NCBI GenBank assembly: GCA_039090855.1
Contig: CM076996.1
Coordinates: 49,070,469-49,134,468 of the forward strand
DNA: 64,000 nucleotides
Origin: Macrothele yani
Lineage: Eukaryota > Arthropoda > Arachnida > Araneae > Macrothelidae
Direction of reading: 5' to 3'
The notes beneath the pieces are model-generated. The model searched no databases and was not told the DNA's origin. It worked only from the letters and a program-made list of their open reading frames with translations. The translations under genes were made by a program, and so were the position numbers. Below, piece after piece: positions 11,325 to 23,092 of this stretch (positions are counted from its first letter, which is position 1; each line of letters starts with the position of its first letter).

Positions 11325-11898
11325 AAATCCGTTTACATTTGTGGTGTAGTCAGCACAAAGATTACCCAAGCTTTCGCACTCCATGCACTGGGAGGCTTTT
11401 TCAAGGCAAAGGTAGACATAAAAATCCAGGGAATTCGAATACGTAAAGAACGAAGATGATTTTTGAAAATAACGTGGGTGACATGACGAGAATATTACAT
11501 GAATATTTTATCACGTAATAATACGGTGCGCCGTGATGTGTTTCCATCTTTTTATAACGCATGCCAAACCATTTGTAGTTCAGTAGAGACTATATCATTG
11601 CATGCCAGTTTGCTGGATAGGATTCCGACTGTTTCCCTGATGGCAGTCTCTTTAAAATTCGTGTAAAGGGCAATTCTTCTAATATTATTCCATACAGGAG
11701 CGGTCGAACAATGCATGATTTCTCTGGCTAGGGCTGTACACTGCAAGTCCTTGTTGACACTTCGTACGTGTTCTTTACTTCTTGTGTAAAGGATCGCTTT
11801 GTCATTCTTTTCCGTGTTGTCAGGATATACCAACGGTATAGCGTACACACCCGCATTTTCTTTCACACACCGTCTCTCCTTGCAACTTCATATTTGTA
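11325..11898 (-). pseudogene. Penelope-like element, piece 7: GIY-YIG endonuclease and 3' UTR
   Basis: The minus-strand frame 11552-11866 reads GVYAIP...ILYTRSKEHVRSV...AREI...RETVGI, fitting the C-terminal GIY-YIG endonuclease of Penelope-like elements; the usual YIG is degraded. Downstream, ttttcaaggcaaaggtagac and aagctttcgcac are typical PLE 3' text and recur at about 29.3 and 29.7 kb. Upstream, the text joins the piece ending at 13354 once the Tc1 at 11899-13353 and one TA are removed. Confidence 0.7.
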
Positions 11899-12116
11899 CA
11901 GTCAAGGACAATTAAATTTGCGCCACAGAAGAAAACATGCTACAACCGCGAAACTTTTGCAAATACCCAGAGTGCGTGCTGGTATGTAAATATTTAACGT
12001 TTGGTGCGAGTGCGCATGACCACACACCCTGTGGTGGCGCTGCAAGCACGAACCGGCAGCATTATAAACCGGCATGTAGTCGATGCCAACGCAAGCAAGA
12101 GTACAGAGTGAAAGGA

Positions 12117-13198
12117 ATGCCGGGTAGACGCCAGAGACGTTAATTTGCTCAACGCACGGACTTTGAGAGAGGCCTGATCATACGGCTGAAACCCGCAAGG
12201 TGGTCGGCGCGCCGTATAGCCCGCCACGTGGATCGTTCTGACCATACCGTCCGACTGTGTTGGGAGCAATGGACACGTAACGGCACTGCCGCACGATGGA
12301 GCGGCTCCGGACGAACCAGGAGGATCACCGGTAAAGAACATCGATGGATCGTGCGAGAGACACGAACAAATCCCATGGGGACCCGATTCACTATACAGCC
12401 AGATGTAGCGGATCCTGTGTGCTGACAAACCATTTCCCGACTCCTCGAGGAAGCGAATCTGCGATCCCAGCGCCCCTTACATGTGTTGCCATTAACACCG
12501 GAGCATCGCCCACTCCGTGTACAGTGGTGCCCGGCCAGAGCGACGAGGATCACCACGGACTGCCGACGTGTAGTGTTTAGCGGTGAGTGCCACTTCGTTT
12601 TGGGTACAGATAATCATCGTGTCTGGGTGTGGTGGTCCCCGGGTCAACGCCACAATCCCAAGCTCGCTATCGAGCGCCACACCTCCCCAACTGCAGGCAT
12701 TATGGTCTGAAGAGCCATTGCCTACGATAGCCGTTCAGCTCTAGTAGTGGTACGTGGATCATTGACGGGTCAGTGGTATGTGGATGAGATCCTACGGCTT
12801 CATGTGCTCCTATTCCTGGCCGGGATTCCAGACGCAATTTACCAGCAGGCTCGGGTTGCCCAGGATTGTGCTATACCAGCAGGCTCGGGTTGCCCAGGAT
12901 TGTGCTATACCAGCAGGCTCGGGTTGCCCCACACATGGCTCAGGTTGCCCAGAACTGCCTACGTCATGCCCAGACACTTCCATGGCCTGTCCGCTCCCAG
13001 GACATGTCCCCTATCGAGCATGTGTGGGACCAGTTGAAACGTCAGCTGCCGCCGTGCTGCACTATCCGGGATTTGGAGCACACCGTCCCACACGTGTGGG
13101 CCAGTCTGCCGCAGTCCAACATCAGGCGCCCGTTCGCCTTCATGCCGGACCGTATTGCAGCATGTATCGCAGCACGAGGCTGTGCGACGCGCTATTGA
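12117..13198 (+). pseudogene. Tc1-like transposase, family A, dead
   Basis: Reads MPGRRQRR, then FAQRTDFERGLIIRL, WEQWTRNGTAARWSGSGR, VVFSGECHFVLG (Asp 1 changed to Gly), SPGQRHNPKLAIERH and YDSRSALVVVRGSLTGQ. At the expected second motif, YQQDNARPHTARVAQ, it holds instead a repeated YQQARVAQDCA-type text made by a 34-bp tandem triplication. MSPIEHVWDQLKRQLP carries the Glu. Two catalytic Asp residues are lost and several stops are present. Confidence 0.85.
12841..12929 (+). repeat. 34-bp tandem repeat in the catalytic core
   Basis: Units start at 12841, 12875 and 12909 (the last is 21 bp). They are identical where they overlap. The repeat replaces the codons for the second catalytic Asp. 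Confidence 0.95.
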
Positions 13199-13353
13199 AG
13201 ATGACCGAGCTGCGTTCCATATATCCCTCTGTAATTGTCCTGCAGCTAAGTTTTTGTCATCATGTGCATCATTTATCTGTATCATTTCGTCCATAAAATT
13301 TCAGTTCGATCTGGGCTTCCTTCTTGGTGCGCAAATTTCATTGTCCGTGAGTG

Positions 13354-13545
13354 TATGTGATAACTGGGTCGGGGACTTGATTGCTATTAATATGTTGTAT
13401 TTACGTAATAAATTCTGTAACCAATATGTAAAGCCTGGGATATATGTGATGGATCCTGCGTATCTCATCGTCTTATTAGGCGATTTTGTTATTGCTGACA
13501 TTATACGATTTTTTACAGTCCTATGTGTTCTGTCTATGTCATCCT
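13354..13545 (-). pseudogene. Penelope-like element, piece 6: RT thumb to linker
   Basis: The minus frame reads SITYIPGFTYWLQNLLRKYN followed by ILIAIKSPTQLSH. This fits the conserved Y(I/V)xGxSExIxxILKKYNI-like text between the reverse transcriptase and the GIY-YIG domain of PLEs. It is interrupted on one side by the Tc1 at 11899-13353 and on the other by a SINE. Confidence 0.7.
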
Positions 13546-13699
13546 TTGTGACGTGTGTGCCCTGCAGGACGCACATGAGATAAAGGCAGATAACAGTGAG
13601 TGTAGTATAGTGGATAGCACTTGGAGCTCCGGAGCCGAGAGTTGCAGGTTCGAGTGCTGCCCCTGGCATGAAAATGATGGAGAAGTTTACTTCGTCGTA
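13546..13699 (+). mobile_element. SINE of the same family with a different tRNA-like core
   Basis: The leader (tgacgt..aggacgcaca..ataaaggcagata) and the tail (aaatgatggagaagtttac) match the other SINE copies. The body at about 13595-13668 is unrelated in detail: box A-like TAGTATAGTGG and box B GGTTCGAGTGC, with a weak acceptor stem. It is inserted in the PLE. Confidence 0.6.
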
Positions 13700-14188
13700 C
13701 CTTCTTAAATTCAGCCTTTAAAATCTTTGCTGTTTCTTTATTATTGAGGTAGTCGGGTTTGCATACGTTATACGCTCTATGGAACCATGCTCTAAACGCA
13801 GAAAGTTTGTACTATTTTGAGCAGTGCGAATCAGGAGGGAGAAGGTTCGATACTGCGGTCGGTTTACAATGAAAGCTGGACGCTATATTACTACTGAGCG
13901 CGACGTCAAGATAATTCAACGTCCCATCTTTTTCAAGCTCCATGGTGAAATTTATCGTATTGTGTAGGTTGTTTATCTTGCGCATGAAATCATTTAATTC
14001 GTCTACTCCATGTTCCCATATGAAGAATATGTCATCAGCGTAGCGGATCCACACTCAGGGTTTCTTGATACAATTTAAAAGGATGAGATCTTCTAGCGGT
14101 TTAAGTACTGCTTCCGCAAGGACTGAAGATAGAGATGAACCCATCGGTGCTCCTTTAGTTTATTTGTAGATGTTTCCATCTTGAAATA
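13700..14188 (-). pseudogene. Penelope-like element, piece 5: reverse transcriptase palm
   Basis: Minus-strand text in order: FQDGNIYK, stop, TKGAPMGSSLSSVLAEAVLK, then WIRYADDIFFIWEHGVDELN, then FTMELEKDGTLNYLDVAL, then CKPDYLNNKETAKILK. These are reverse transcriptase motifs of PLEs: the GxxMGSxLS block, YADD with catalytic Asp residues, and LxYLDV. A few stops and a 1-nt deletion make it inactive. The preceding residues lie more than 17 kb away at 31302-31473. Confidence 0.85.
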
Positions 14189-14509
14189 CGCTCATGGACA
14201 CTAAAATTTACGCACCAAAAAGGAAGCATCGGATTGAACTGAAAATTTTGGACGTAATAATACATATGAATGATACACATGATAGCAAAAACAGAGCTGC
14301 AGGACAATTGCCGAGGGTTCTGTGCCACGTAGTCCGGTCACCTTCAATAGCGCGTCGCACCGCCTCGTGAGGAGATGCCGGACCGATACATACGGCATGG
14401 AAGCGAACAGACGCCTGATGTTGTCCTGCAGCGTACTGGCCCACACGTGTTGGACAGTGTGCTCCAAATACCAGACAGTGCAGCACGGCGGCAGCTGGCG
14501 TTTCAACTG
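14189..14509 (-). mobile_element. Tc1 family A, copy 2, fragment 1 (3' end)
   Basis: The left terminal repeat, CGCTCATGGACACTAAAATT, follows a TA. The minus frame reads QLKRQLPPCCT...LEHTVQHVWAS...NIRRLFASMP, the C terminus of the family A transposase. It breaks off at ACTG (14506-14509), the target duplication of the solo LTR that follows, and resumes at 18487. Confidence 0.85.
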
Positions 14510-17500
14510 TGTTCTGTCTCGAATTTTCATTGCGTGTGAATCTCAGAGAAACCTGATAAATATTTTTGGCGGAATGACAGGTTCGAGCCAGAACACGTTA
14601 ATAAATTTATCTGGGAGCAGGGAGTGTCAGAATTCGGCCAGTTCTGTCATTTCTCGTACCCCAGGTAAGCAGGCAAAACTTAATGTGAGAAAAAAAGGGG
14701 GGGGGGAAGTAGTAATGAATTATTATTATTATTTTTGTAAATATTTAACTTCCTTCTCGGAGTAAGAAGAAAAGGAAAGCATAGTTTATCACACTCTTAT
14801 TCGGTAGACAAAATTTAATTCCATTATTTTTTTCACCACGGAATGAGGAAAAAGCATTTCTGAAAGGTTGTGCAAAAACCCAAAAATCTTTCTTTCAGCG
14901 ACGGCCATTTTAGGCAAAGGATTTAGAAGCTTCTAAATTGTGTTCGCAGAGAGTTCTCCGGGCAAGAGAAGTTCTATTTGTAGAACAGCAGCATGCCGGA
15001 GGTTACTGGGTCCCTACGTGTGAAAATCAGAGGTCACCTCGAGGCGTGGGAGTGAAGATTCGTGGTGAAGGCCATGTGTGTTTTTTCAACGGTTTTGGCG
15101 GGGACCTCTTGGCCAATGGGCAGCAAAACCGTTGGTTACTAAGGGGAAAGTTCAGCCAATGAGAGGTCACCAGTTTTCAAGCATCCCAGCTTCAGTTGGT
15201 AAAATTGACACTCTCTCTCTCTTGACGCTGGCGGAGTTGACCACGATGTAAAAAAAAAATTACGTTAGCCGGGGCTTCGGCCTGGTCGGCAGTAAGAATG
15301 GTTGGCAGTTGCGTTCCCGAGGCGCAGGGACGCAGCCCGATTCTGACGAAGAAGGAGAAAAAAATATTTTCTCGGGCTTGGCCGGCAGTAAGAATGAATC
15401 GCCACTTAGCTCTCTCATGGCGTGGGTACGTGTTGTGATTCGTACCTAAAATTTAGGTAGGAAAAGAAATGGGGGATTGTTCAGGATCTCAGACCGATCC
15501 CTCTGGCACTCTGCACATCATATCAAATTGAACGACGGAGACCTGGAGAAGGAAGAAAGAAAATCTGCTCAAGCGGTTTCTTTAGAACACGGAGATAGTC
15601 GTCGTCTGGCCTGGTCCGCCATCACAAGAAAGGAAATCCAAAGTGCTGTTCTGCTTCCTGGATTAATGGCTATGCCCACTGGGTCAACAGGAATAAAGAG
15701 CTCCTATGCACCCGCTCCAGGACAAAAAAAAAAAAGGTCGGCCATGGCGAGAAGAAGAAAAAAAGGGACATGGAAGACGAATTGCAGAGACTTTGGTTGT
15801 TCCTGGGCAGTGAACTCGGGGGGAGTTGAGTTGTGAAAAAAAAAAAAAAGGACGCTAGCTTAAAGGTAATGTTTTAGTTCATATCTTTTAGTATTAATAC
15901 ATAAAATCCCAAGCAAGTACTTGAGCTTCGAGCTGAGCATAAGAAAAAAGAATTTTTTTTTTTTTTTTTGCCTCTGATTGTGGCTGTGTTGTTGTTCGGT
16001 TTTCAAAAAAATTTATTAGTCTCTCAGGTATGAGTTCAGAAAGAAAAAAAAAAGGAGTTGAAAATGCTTTCATTCATGTTATCTCTTGTATGGTAGTGTT
16101 CTGGTGTGTTTAAGGAATGAAACCACATGAGTTAATGTTAGGCAGTGTAAAAATAAATTCCCTGTTCTTTTCTGTGGGTAGGTAAAAAAAAAAAAAAGAA
16201 AGGAAGTGTATAATTTTCTGGGTCATGTAGTGATAGATGATATCATTAATGTATTCAGTTATTTTGGAATGAACAACCTCTCGGACTAGTGTTTCCATTA
16301 AGAAAAATTTAACTCATTTTGTGCTCAGTGATTTTTGTATTTGTGAAACAAAAATTGTATTTATGAGCTTAGTTTAGTGCCATGTAGTTGAGAATTTTTC
16401 TTGTAGGCTGGTTATTGTTATGGTTTGGAGTTTTGGTAAATTTAAGTGCAAAATTACTTTTTAAAATTTTTGTGGTAGTGAGGGATAATTTCTAGTTTCA
16501 GCCCGTGGATTAGAAAAACCGATTTTTATGGGGAAAGAATATAGAAATTGGCATACAGGCAGAATAAGGGGCATATGTATAGTGTGACTGAGAAAACCCG
16601 AATAGCTGTTGTGTTTCTTCAAGAAGTGGTGATTTTTCCTGAAATAGGTGATTTTGAAATATGGTGATTTATAGAGTTTTCAGGAAATAAAGTAAGGTTT
16701 GGCATAGTGTGTCTAGTATGGTGTTATTGAGCTTTCTGGGCAATGAGTAGTACAGTGATTTTCTGGGAAATAAAGATATACAGTGAGTTTTCTGGAAATA
16801 AAGATGTGAAATGATTTTCTGGGAAATAAAGATGCGAAATAATTTTCTGGGAAGTAAAGATATGAAGTGATTTTCTGGAAATATATGAAGTGATTTTTTG
16901 GGAAATAAGGTGAGGTATTGAATTTTCTGGAAATAAGGAAGGTGAGTTAGCTTTCTGGAAAATAGAAGTTGAGATATTTTGGGGGCAAGAGAACTCTTGT
17001 GGTATACTTTTCCCTATGTGGACATGCCTCGGGTCTGAAAGGGTGCATGAAACAAATTGGGGGATTTGTTTTCTGCACAAGTAAGCTCGTTGGCCCATAG
17101 GAGGTGGTTCCTACCAAAGAGTGGTGTGAGTTGTCGCAAAATCAGGGTGAAGAAACAATACAGGGTGCTAGGTCGCACTTTGCTTCACTACACTGTATAG
17201 GCTGGCAATGGATTCACGACCCATTCTCGCCTTCAGACTCAAACTTTGTTGTTTTCCCAGGGAAATCGTGTTTTTTCTAGAGAAGTGGGACTCATTGGTT
17301 GAGATGTTTGTTTGGCCTTATGCCCGAGTTGGTTACTACATCGGTGCTTGTAGATTGGAAAACTTATGGTATGGAGTTTTGAAAAGTTGGATTTTCATGA
17401 TGATAGTGGGAATTGAGATTCTTTTGTTCGGTGTAGCAATTTAATGATAACTTTTGAGTAAATTGAGTAAGGTATCTAGTAAATTAGGTTTTGTATGGTG

Positions 17501-18486
17501 TATAGAATTGGTTCAGTATCAGGGAGTGCTGGATTGTTATGTTATGTTGATTTTAAGACAAATTTTCCTGGCAGTGTAGAATCTTGTAGTAAAGTAACTT
17601 TCCATTATACGTAAAAATTTTGGCTCAGTTGTTGTAGTATTTAAAATTAAAATGGATTAAGAAAACTGGTCTGAGAGGGTTTGTTCGAAGGAATTAGTTA
17701 GAGCAACATAGTGTACACATATGCTTATATTTTTTTTTACTACGAGAGAGAGTGAGGGAGATTTACATTTCGTCCACTTAATTTACACACCTTGTAAATT
17801 GCCTTTTGTGATGTTGATTATGATCAGTAGTGTGCCTGGTGCTATACTTTCATTGAAAGCAACTAAGTTGTCAGCTAATTATTTTTATTGGGCCCAGTGG
17901 CCAGGTTAAAAATTTGTGACCAAAAATTAGCTTGTTAAGTTTTTCAAATAAATATAGGCCAAGTGGCCTTTCAAAAACCCAAACCTTAGTGCAGTGAAGT
18001 AATAAGTATCTCAGTTTGAATTTTCATCACATAGTTCAAATGTATTCACCTCAGCAGTGACTGAGGTGGGAAACGAAATCTGGGTTACGTAATTGAGGTT
18101 TAAAAATCAATGTTTTTGTAGTAACTATTAGATTTGACTTCACTGCCTGCAAAAGTTATTTACACGTGTACATTGTATACCATTAAATTTTAGTGTTTAC
18201 AAATTTGGTACACATGTAAACAATAGTTACCTTTCTTCCACTTTCAGGTGTATCTACTCATCTAACGCAATCACCGCAAACAAGACAATAGTAACTTTTG
18301 GGAGGTTCCAAATTCAGTGTTGCATTTTATTTCCCGATTTATATTTCATGGTCTTATCCAAATTTCAGTCTTGTTTCGAAATACATCCACCCATCTCCCA
18401 AAATTCCAATTTTCTATAATTTACTTATAAATTGAAATTTTGGCAATACTTTTACTTTTTTAGTACCCCAAATCTTCAATTTAACA
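14510..18486. mobile_element. solo long terminal repeat (3,977 bp)
   Basis: Begins TGTTCTGTCTCG and ends TTTAACA, flanked by ACTG on both sides (14506-14509 and 18487-18490), so it is a complete unit with TG...CA ends. Much of it is recognisably a diverged copy of the LTRs at 19004-23092 and 24454-28553: the cggaatgaggaaaaagc block, the aataaagagctcctatgcac block, the ttttctgggaaataaag minisatellite and the tgcctcgggtctgaaagggtg block occur in the same order. It has no coding sequence. It is best read as the product of recombination between two LTRs of an older element. Confidence 0.85.
16660..16960. repeat. minisatellite inside the solo LTR
   Basis: Degenerate repeats of 20-30 bp built on ttttctggGAAATaaagat. 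The same array is found in the two other LTR copies. Confidence 0.8.
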
Positions 18487-19003
18487 ACTGGTCCCACACA
18501 TGCTCGATAGGGGACATGTCCGGGAGCGAAAAGGCCATGGAAGTGTCTAGGGGACATGTCCGGGAGAGAGAAGGCCATGGAAGTGTCTAAACATGACGTA
18601 AGCAGGCCTGGGCAACCCGAGCCGTGTGTGGGCGCGCAATTTCCTGCTGGTATAGAGCACCTGGAATCCCGGCCAGGAATGGGAGCACACGGGGCAGTAG
18701 GATCTCATCCACATACCGCTGGCCCGTCAATGATCCACGTATCACTACTAGAGCTAATCGGCTATCGTAGGCAATGACTCCCCAGACCATAATTTTGGAA
18801 GCGGGGAATGTGTGGCGCTCGATAACGAGGTTGGGATTGTGCCGTTGACCAGGGGACCTCCACTTCCGGACACGATGATCATCGGTCCTCAAAACAAAGC
18901 GGCACTCATCGCTAAACACCACACGCTGGCAGTATGTGGCGTTCCACGTCGCTCTTGTCTGGCATCACTGCTCACGGAGCCGGCGATGTTCCAGTGTTAA
19001 TGG
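18487..19003 (-). mobile_element. Tc1 family A, copy 2, fragment 2 (catalytic middle)
   Basis: Continues the transposase after the solo LTR. The minus frame 18587-18922 reads VFSDECRFVLRTDDHRVRKW, SPGQRHNPNLVIERH, RGSLTGQRYVDEILL and YQQEIARPHTARVAQ. Asp 1 is present; the second motif has EI in place of DN. A 40-bp tandem duplication lies at 18511-18590. It ends at ATGG (19000-19003), the target duplication of the large retroelement. Confidence 0.85.
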
Positions 19004-22000
19004 TGTCCTGTCGAGATTTTTCATGTTCGTAAATCTTGGGGAACCTGATCACTTCGCTGGGATTTACGAAAAATAAAAATAATAGAAAATAAATAAATAA
19101 AAACCACAGAATGAAAATACTCGACAGTCCACGTTTCAAAATTGTGTTTGGAAGACGCAGTGAGATAAGGAATTAAATGGCCATATTCATTTACTTCACA
19201 GCCCTGACCAAGCAAACAAAATTTCTTAAAAGACAGGGGAATAATAGGCAATGATTTTTTTCCTTTGGCTTCATTTATTTTTACCTTAGTGCGTTATATA
19301 TATAAAAAAAAGAAAAAAAAGGCGAGAAAAAAAGACAGCATCAACCCCTTTTAGAAAACAAAATTATTCGCAGTTAATCACGGAATGAGGAAAAAGCGTT
19401 TCTGAAAAAAAGTTGTGGGAAAAGAAAATTTTCTTTCAGTCAGCCAGTTTAGGCGAAGGATTCAGATGCTTCAAAAATGCGTTTGCAGAGGGTTCCCTGG
19501 ACAAGGGAAATTCTATTTTTAGAACAGCAGCATACTGAACGCTACAGCGTGTGAGAGACTACGAAGTTTTCCCCTTTTGCTTACGTGTGAAGGTCAGAGT
19601 GTCACCCCTGGCTTGCGTGGGAGAAAAGTCCGTTGGAGGGCCATGTGTTCTTTCTCGGGATTTTGACACAGAGGCTCTAACCGATGGGGAACAGATTCTT
19701 TTGCTGTTGCCATGGGAAGCTGTTGACCAATTAGGGGTCAGCATTTTCAAACACCCCAGAGTTTTTTCCCGTTGAGACGCTTGCCTCACTCACTCGCTCT
19801 CTGGTTTTTTGCTGGCAAGGCGAATTTGTTTCTGCTCGCCTTTTTGGTGGGGAGGTGACAAGCTGGGAGGATGTCGTGCAGAGGGCCTAGCTGAAAAAGA
19901 CAACGCAACTGCCCACCTGCAAGTTGAGGATCTGAAGTGTTTTTTTTTACCACCACTTTCTTCGTTTGGGGTCAGACGACTCCTTGTCCTCATCAAATAA
20001 TGAGAAAAAACTAGCAGGGAGATCCATAAAATTACTCCTTCGATTGATGCCCTAGGAAGAGACACCCCACCATCTACAACTACAAGGCACTCAAGCAAGT
20101 TCCTCCTGTCACTGTAAATTACGGCAACGCCATTATGGAGCCTTGTGAACAACATCTTGACTACGGTAGCTGCTGAATCGTCGAACCTGGCCCACTGCCT
20201 GACTATAACAAAGGGGTCCGCCATCACTAGGAGATAAATCCAAAGTGCTGTTCTGCTTTCTGGATTTTTGGCTATGTCCGCTGGGTTAACAGAAATAAAG
20301 AGCTCCTATGCACCTGCTCCAGGAAAAACAAAAGAAAAACAAAAAAAGGTTGCCCATGGCGAGAAGAAAAGAAAATCAACCGGGACAGTGGTGTTCTCGC
20401 TGTTTTATCTATTATTAGGCTGTAAAACTTTTTTTTTTTATTTTATCGACGGTTAGTGTGCTTGTCAAGAAGTGTTGCTGCCCCAGTCCTAAAGGTAATT
20501 TTTTTGTTTGCATTTTTAAAAAATATTATGTTGTGGGTTCTTTAAAACTATCTAAACAAGTGGGCTTTGAAATGGGGGCTGTCGGAAAAATATATTGCAA
20601 AGAAAAAAAAAGGGTAGGTGTAAATGCTTTCATTCATGGTTTTTTTTTTTTTTTTGTATTTTAGTGTTCTGGTGTGCTTAAGAAATGAAACCACATGATG
20701 TAATGTTAGGCTGTTTAAATAAATTTCATGTCATCTTCTGTGGATAGGTAATTGAAAAACAAAACAAAACAAAGAATGGAGGTGTATAATTTTCTGGGTC
20801 ATGTAGTGATAGATGATATAATAAGTATATTAAGATATTTCGGAACGAACGGCCTTCCAGACCAGTATTTCCATTAAGTGAAATTTAACTCATTTTGTTC
20901 TCAGTGATTTTTGTATTTGTGAAGTAGAATTTGTATCGATGAGCTTAGTGTAGGTGCCATGTAGTTAGGAATTTTTCTTGTAGGCTGGTAATTATTTTGG
21001 TTTACTGTTTTAGTAAATTTAAGTGCTAAATTACTCTTTAAAATTTAATTTTTGTAGTAGTGAGGGCTAATTTCTAGTTTCAGTCCGTAGATTAGAAAAA
21101 ACAGGTTCTTATGGGGGAAAGAATAGAGGAATTGGGCATACAGGCAGATATGAGCATGGGTATAGTGTGACTGAGGCATCCCGAATAGCTGTGTTGTGTT
21201 TCTTCAAGAAGTGATGCTTTTTCAGGAAAAGAGTGATTGTGGAAATGGTGATTTATAGAGTTTTCTGGAAATAAAGTAAGGTTTGGGTATAGTGTGTCAA
21301 GTATGGTGTTATTGAGCTTTCTGGGAAATGAGTAGTACAGTGTGTTCCTGGGAAATAAAGATAAGTGATTTTCTGGGAAATGAGTGTGTTCCTGGGAAAA
21401 TGAAGATATGAAGTGTGTTCCTGGGAAAAATAGGATATGAAGTAATTTTCTGGGATAAAAGGTGATGTATTGAATTTTCTGGAAATGAGGATGTTGAGTT
21501 AGCTTTCTGGAAAATAGATGTTGAGATATTTTGAGGGGCAAGTGAACTCTTGTGGTATACTTTACCCTATGTAGATATGCCTCGGGTCTGAAAGGGTGCA
21601 CGGAACAAATTCGGGGATTTGTTTTCTGCCCGAATATGCTCGTTGGCCCATAGGAGGTGGTTCCTACGCAGGAGTGGATGTGAGTTATCCCAAAAATCAG
21701 AGTGAAGGAACAGTAAAGGGTTAGGTCGCACTTTGCTCCACTACACTGTATATGTTGGGAATGGATTCACGACCCATTCTCGCCTTCAGACTTAAACTTT
21801 GTTGTTCTCCCCGAAAAATAGGGTTTTTTTCTAGAGATGTGGGACTCATTGGTTGAGATGATTGTTTGGCTTTTACGCCCGAGTGGTTACTACATGGGTT
21901 CCAGTAGATTGAAAAACTTATGGTATGGAATTTTGAAAAGTTGGATTTGCAGGATGATAGTGTGAATTAAAATTCTTGTGTCGGTGTAGCAATTTAATGA

Positions 22001-23092
22001 TAATTTTGAGTAAATGGAATAATGTAGCCAGTGTATTAGGTTTTGTATGGTGTATGGAATTGGTTGAATATCCGGTAATGCTAGATATGTTGATTTCTAG
22101 ACAAATGTTGATTTAAGACAAGGTTATGTTGATTTTAAGACAGATTTTCCTAGAAGTATAGAACCTGGTATAGAATAACTTTCCATTATACGTAAAATTT
22201 TGACTCAGGTGATATGATAGTTTAAAATTGAAAGTGTATTCAGAAGACTGGTCTGGTAAGGTTGGTTTGAGAAAATTACTTAGAACAACATGGTGTACAC
22301 ATATGCATATACCATATTTTTTTTAGAGAGAGAGAGAGAGATTTACCTTCCACATTCTTAAGTTACACACCATGTTAAATCAAGTGTTTGTGCTGTTCTG
22401 TGTATTTCAATGAAATTCTGGTATTTATATATATATATATTTTTGGTACTGTGACTGGTGCGATAATTGCATTCAAGACAACTAAGCTGTCAGATGTTTA
22501 TTTTGGGAGGGGGGGGCCCAGTGGCCGGGTTTGAAATTATGTCCAAATTTCACCTCACACTTGTTAAGTTTTAAAAATAAATATAGACCAAGTGGCCTTT
22601 CAAAAACCCAAACCTTAGTGCAGTGAAGTTTTAGATATTTTCAGGGTGAATTTTCATCACATGGTTCAACTGCATCCCCCTCAGCACTGACTGAGGTGGT
22701 AAACGAAATCTGAGTTACTTAATTGTGGTATAAAAACAATGTTTTTTGTCCTAACCATTACATTTGACTTCTTTGCCTCCAAAAGTTGTTTACACGTGTA
22801 CATTGTATACCAATAAATTTTAGTGTTTACAAATTCGGTACACATGCACACAATAGTTACTTTTCTTCCACTTTCAGGTGTATCTACTCGTCTAACGCAA
22901 ACAACGCAAACAATACAATAGTAACTTTTGGGAGTTTCCAAATTCAGTGGTGCATTTTATTTTTCTATTTTGTTCATGGCCTTAATCAAAATTTAAGCTT
23001 TGTTTCGAAACGCATCCACCCATCTCCCAAATTTTAAATTTTCTATAATTTCCATATAAGTCTTAATATTAGCATTAACTTTCTTTACAACA
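19004..23092 (+). repeat. 5' LTR (4,089 bp)
   Basis: TG...CA bounded. Near its start an inverted repeat (TTCGTAAATC at 19026-19035 and GATTTACGAA at 19061-19070) can form a 10-bp hairpin. It also contains homopolymer runs, a ttttctgg minisatellite at about 21240-21520, a (TA)n run near 22425 and a (GA)n run near 22325. No host-like promoter could be assigned with confidence. Confidence 0.85.
21092..21601 (-). other. 169-codon open frame across the LTR minisatellite
   Basis: An antisense frame made largely of the repeat text (SRKLTQ, FPENHLSLFP, FPRKLNN). The same 169-codon frame is open in the 3' LTR at 26560-27069, and a related 124-codon frame lies in the solo LTR at 16724-17098. It matches no family I know. 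Low complexity and antisense position suggest a by-product of the repeat, but its openness in both LTRs deserves a check. Confidence 0.3.

Larger units (their letters stand above)
11899..13353 (+). mobile_element. Tc1-like element, family A, copy 1
   Basis: 1,455 bp flanked by TA. The ends are CAGTCAAGGACAATTAAATT at the left and CACTCACGGACAATGAAATT at the right, read inverted. It is inserted in the PLE. A second copy of this family, in four fragments, occupies 14189-31301. Confidence 0.9.

Noticed and set aside
12778..13296. 172-codon plus-strand frame as a separate gene
   Set aside because: It is the wrong frame over the Tc1 transposase and its 34-bp repeat.
16660..16960. CRISPR-like array in the solo LTR
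   Set aside because: The units are degenerate and contiguous without distinct spacers, in a eukaryotic retroelement.
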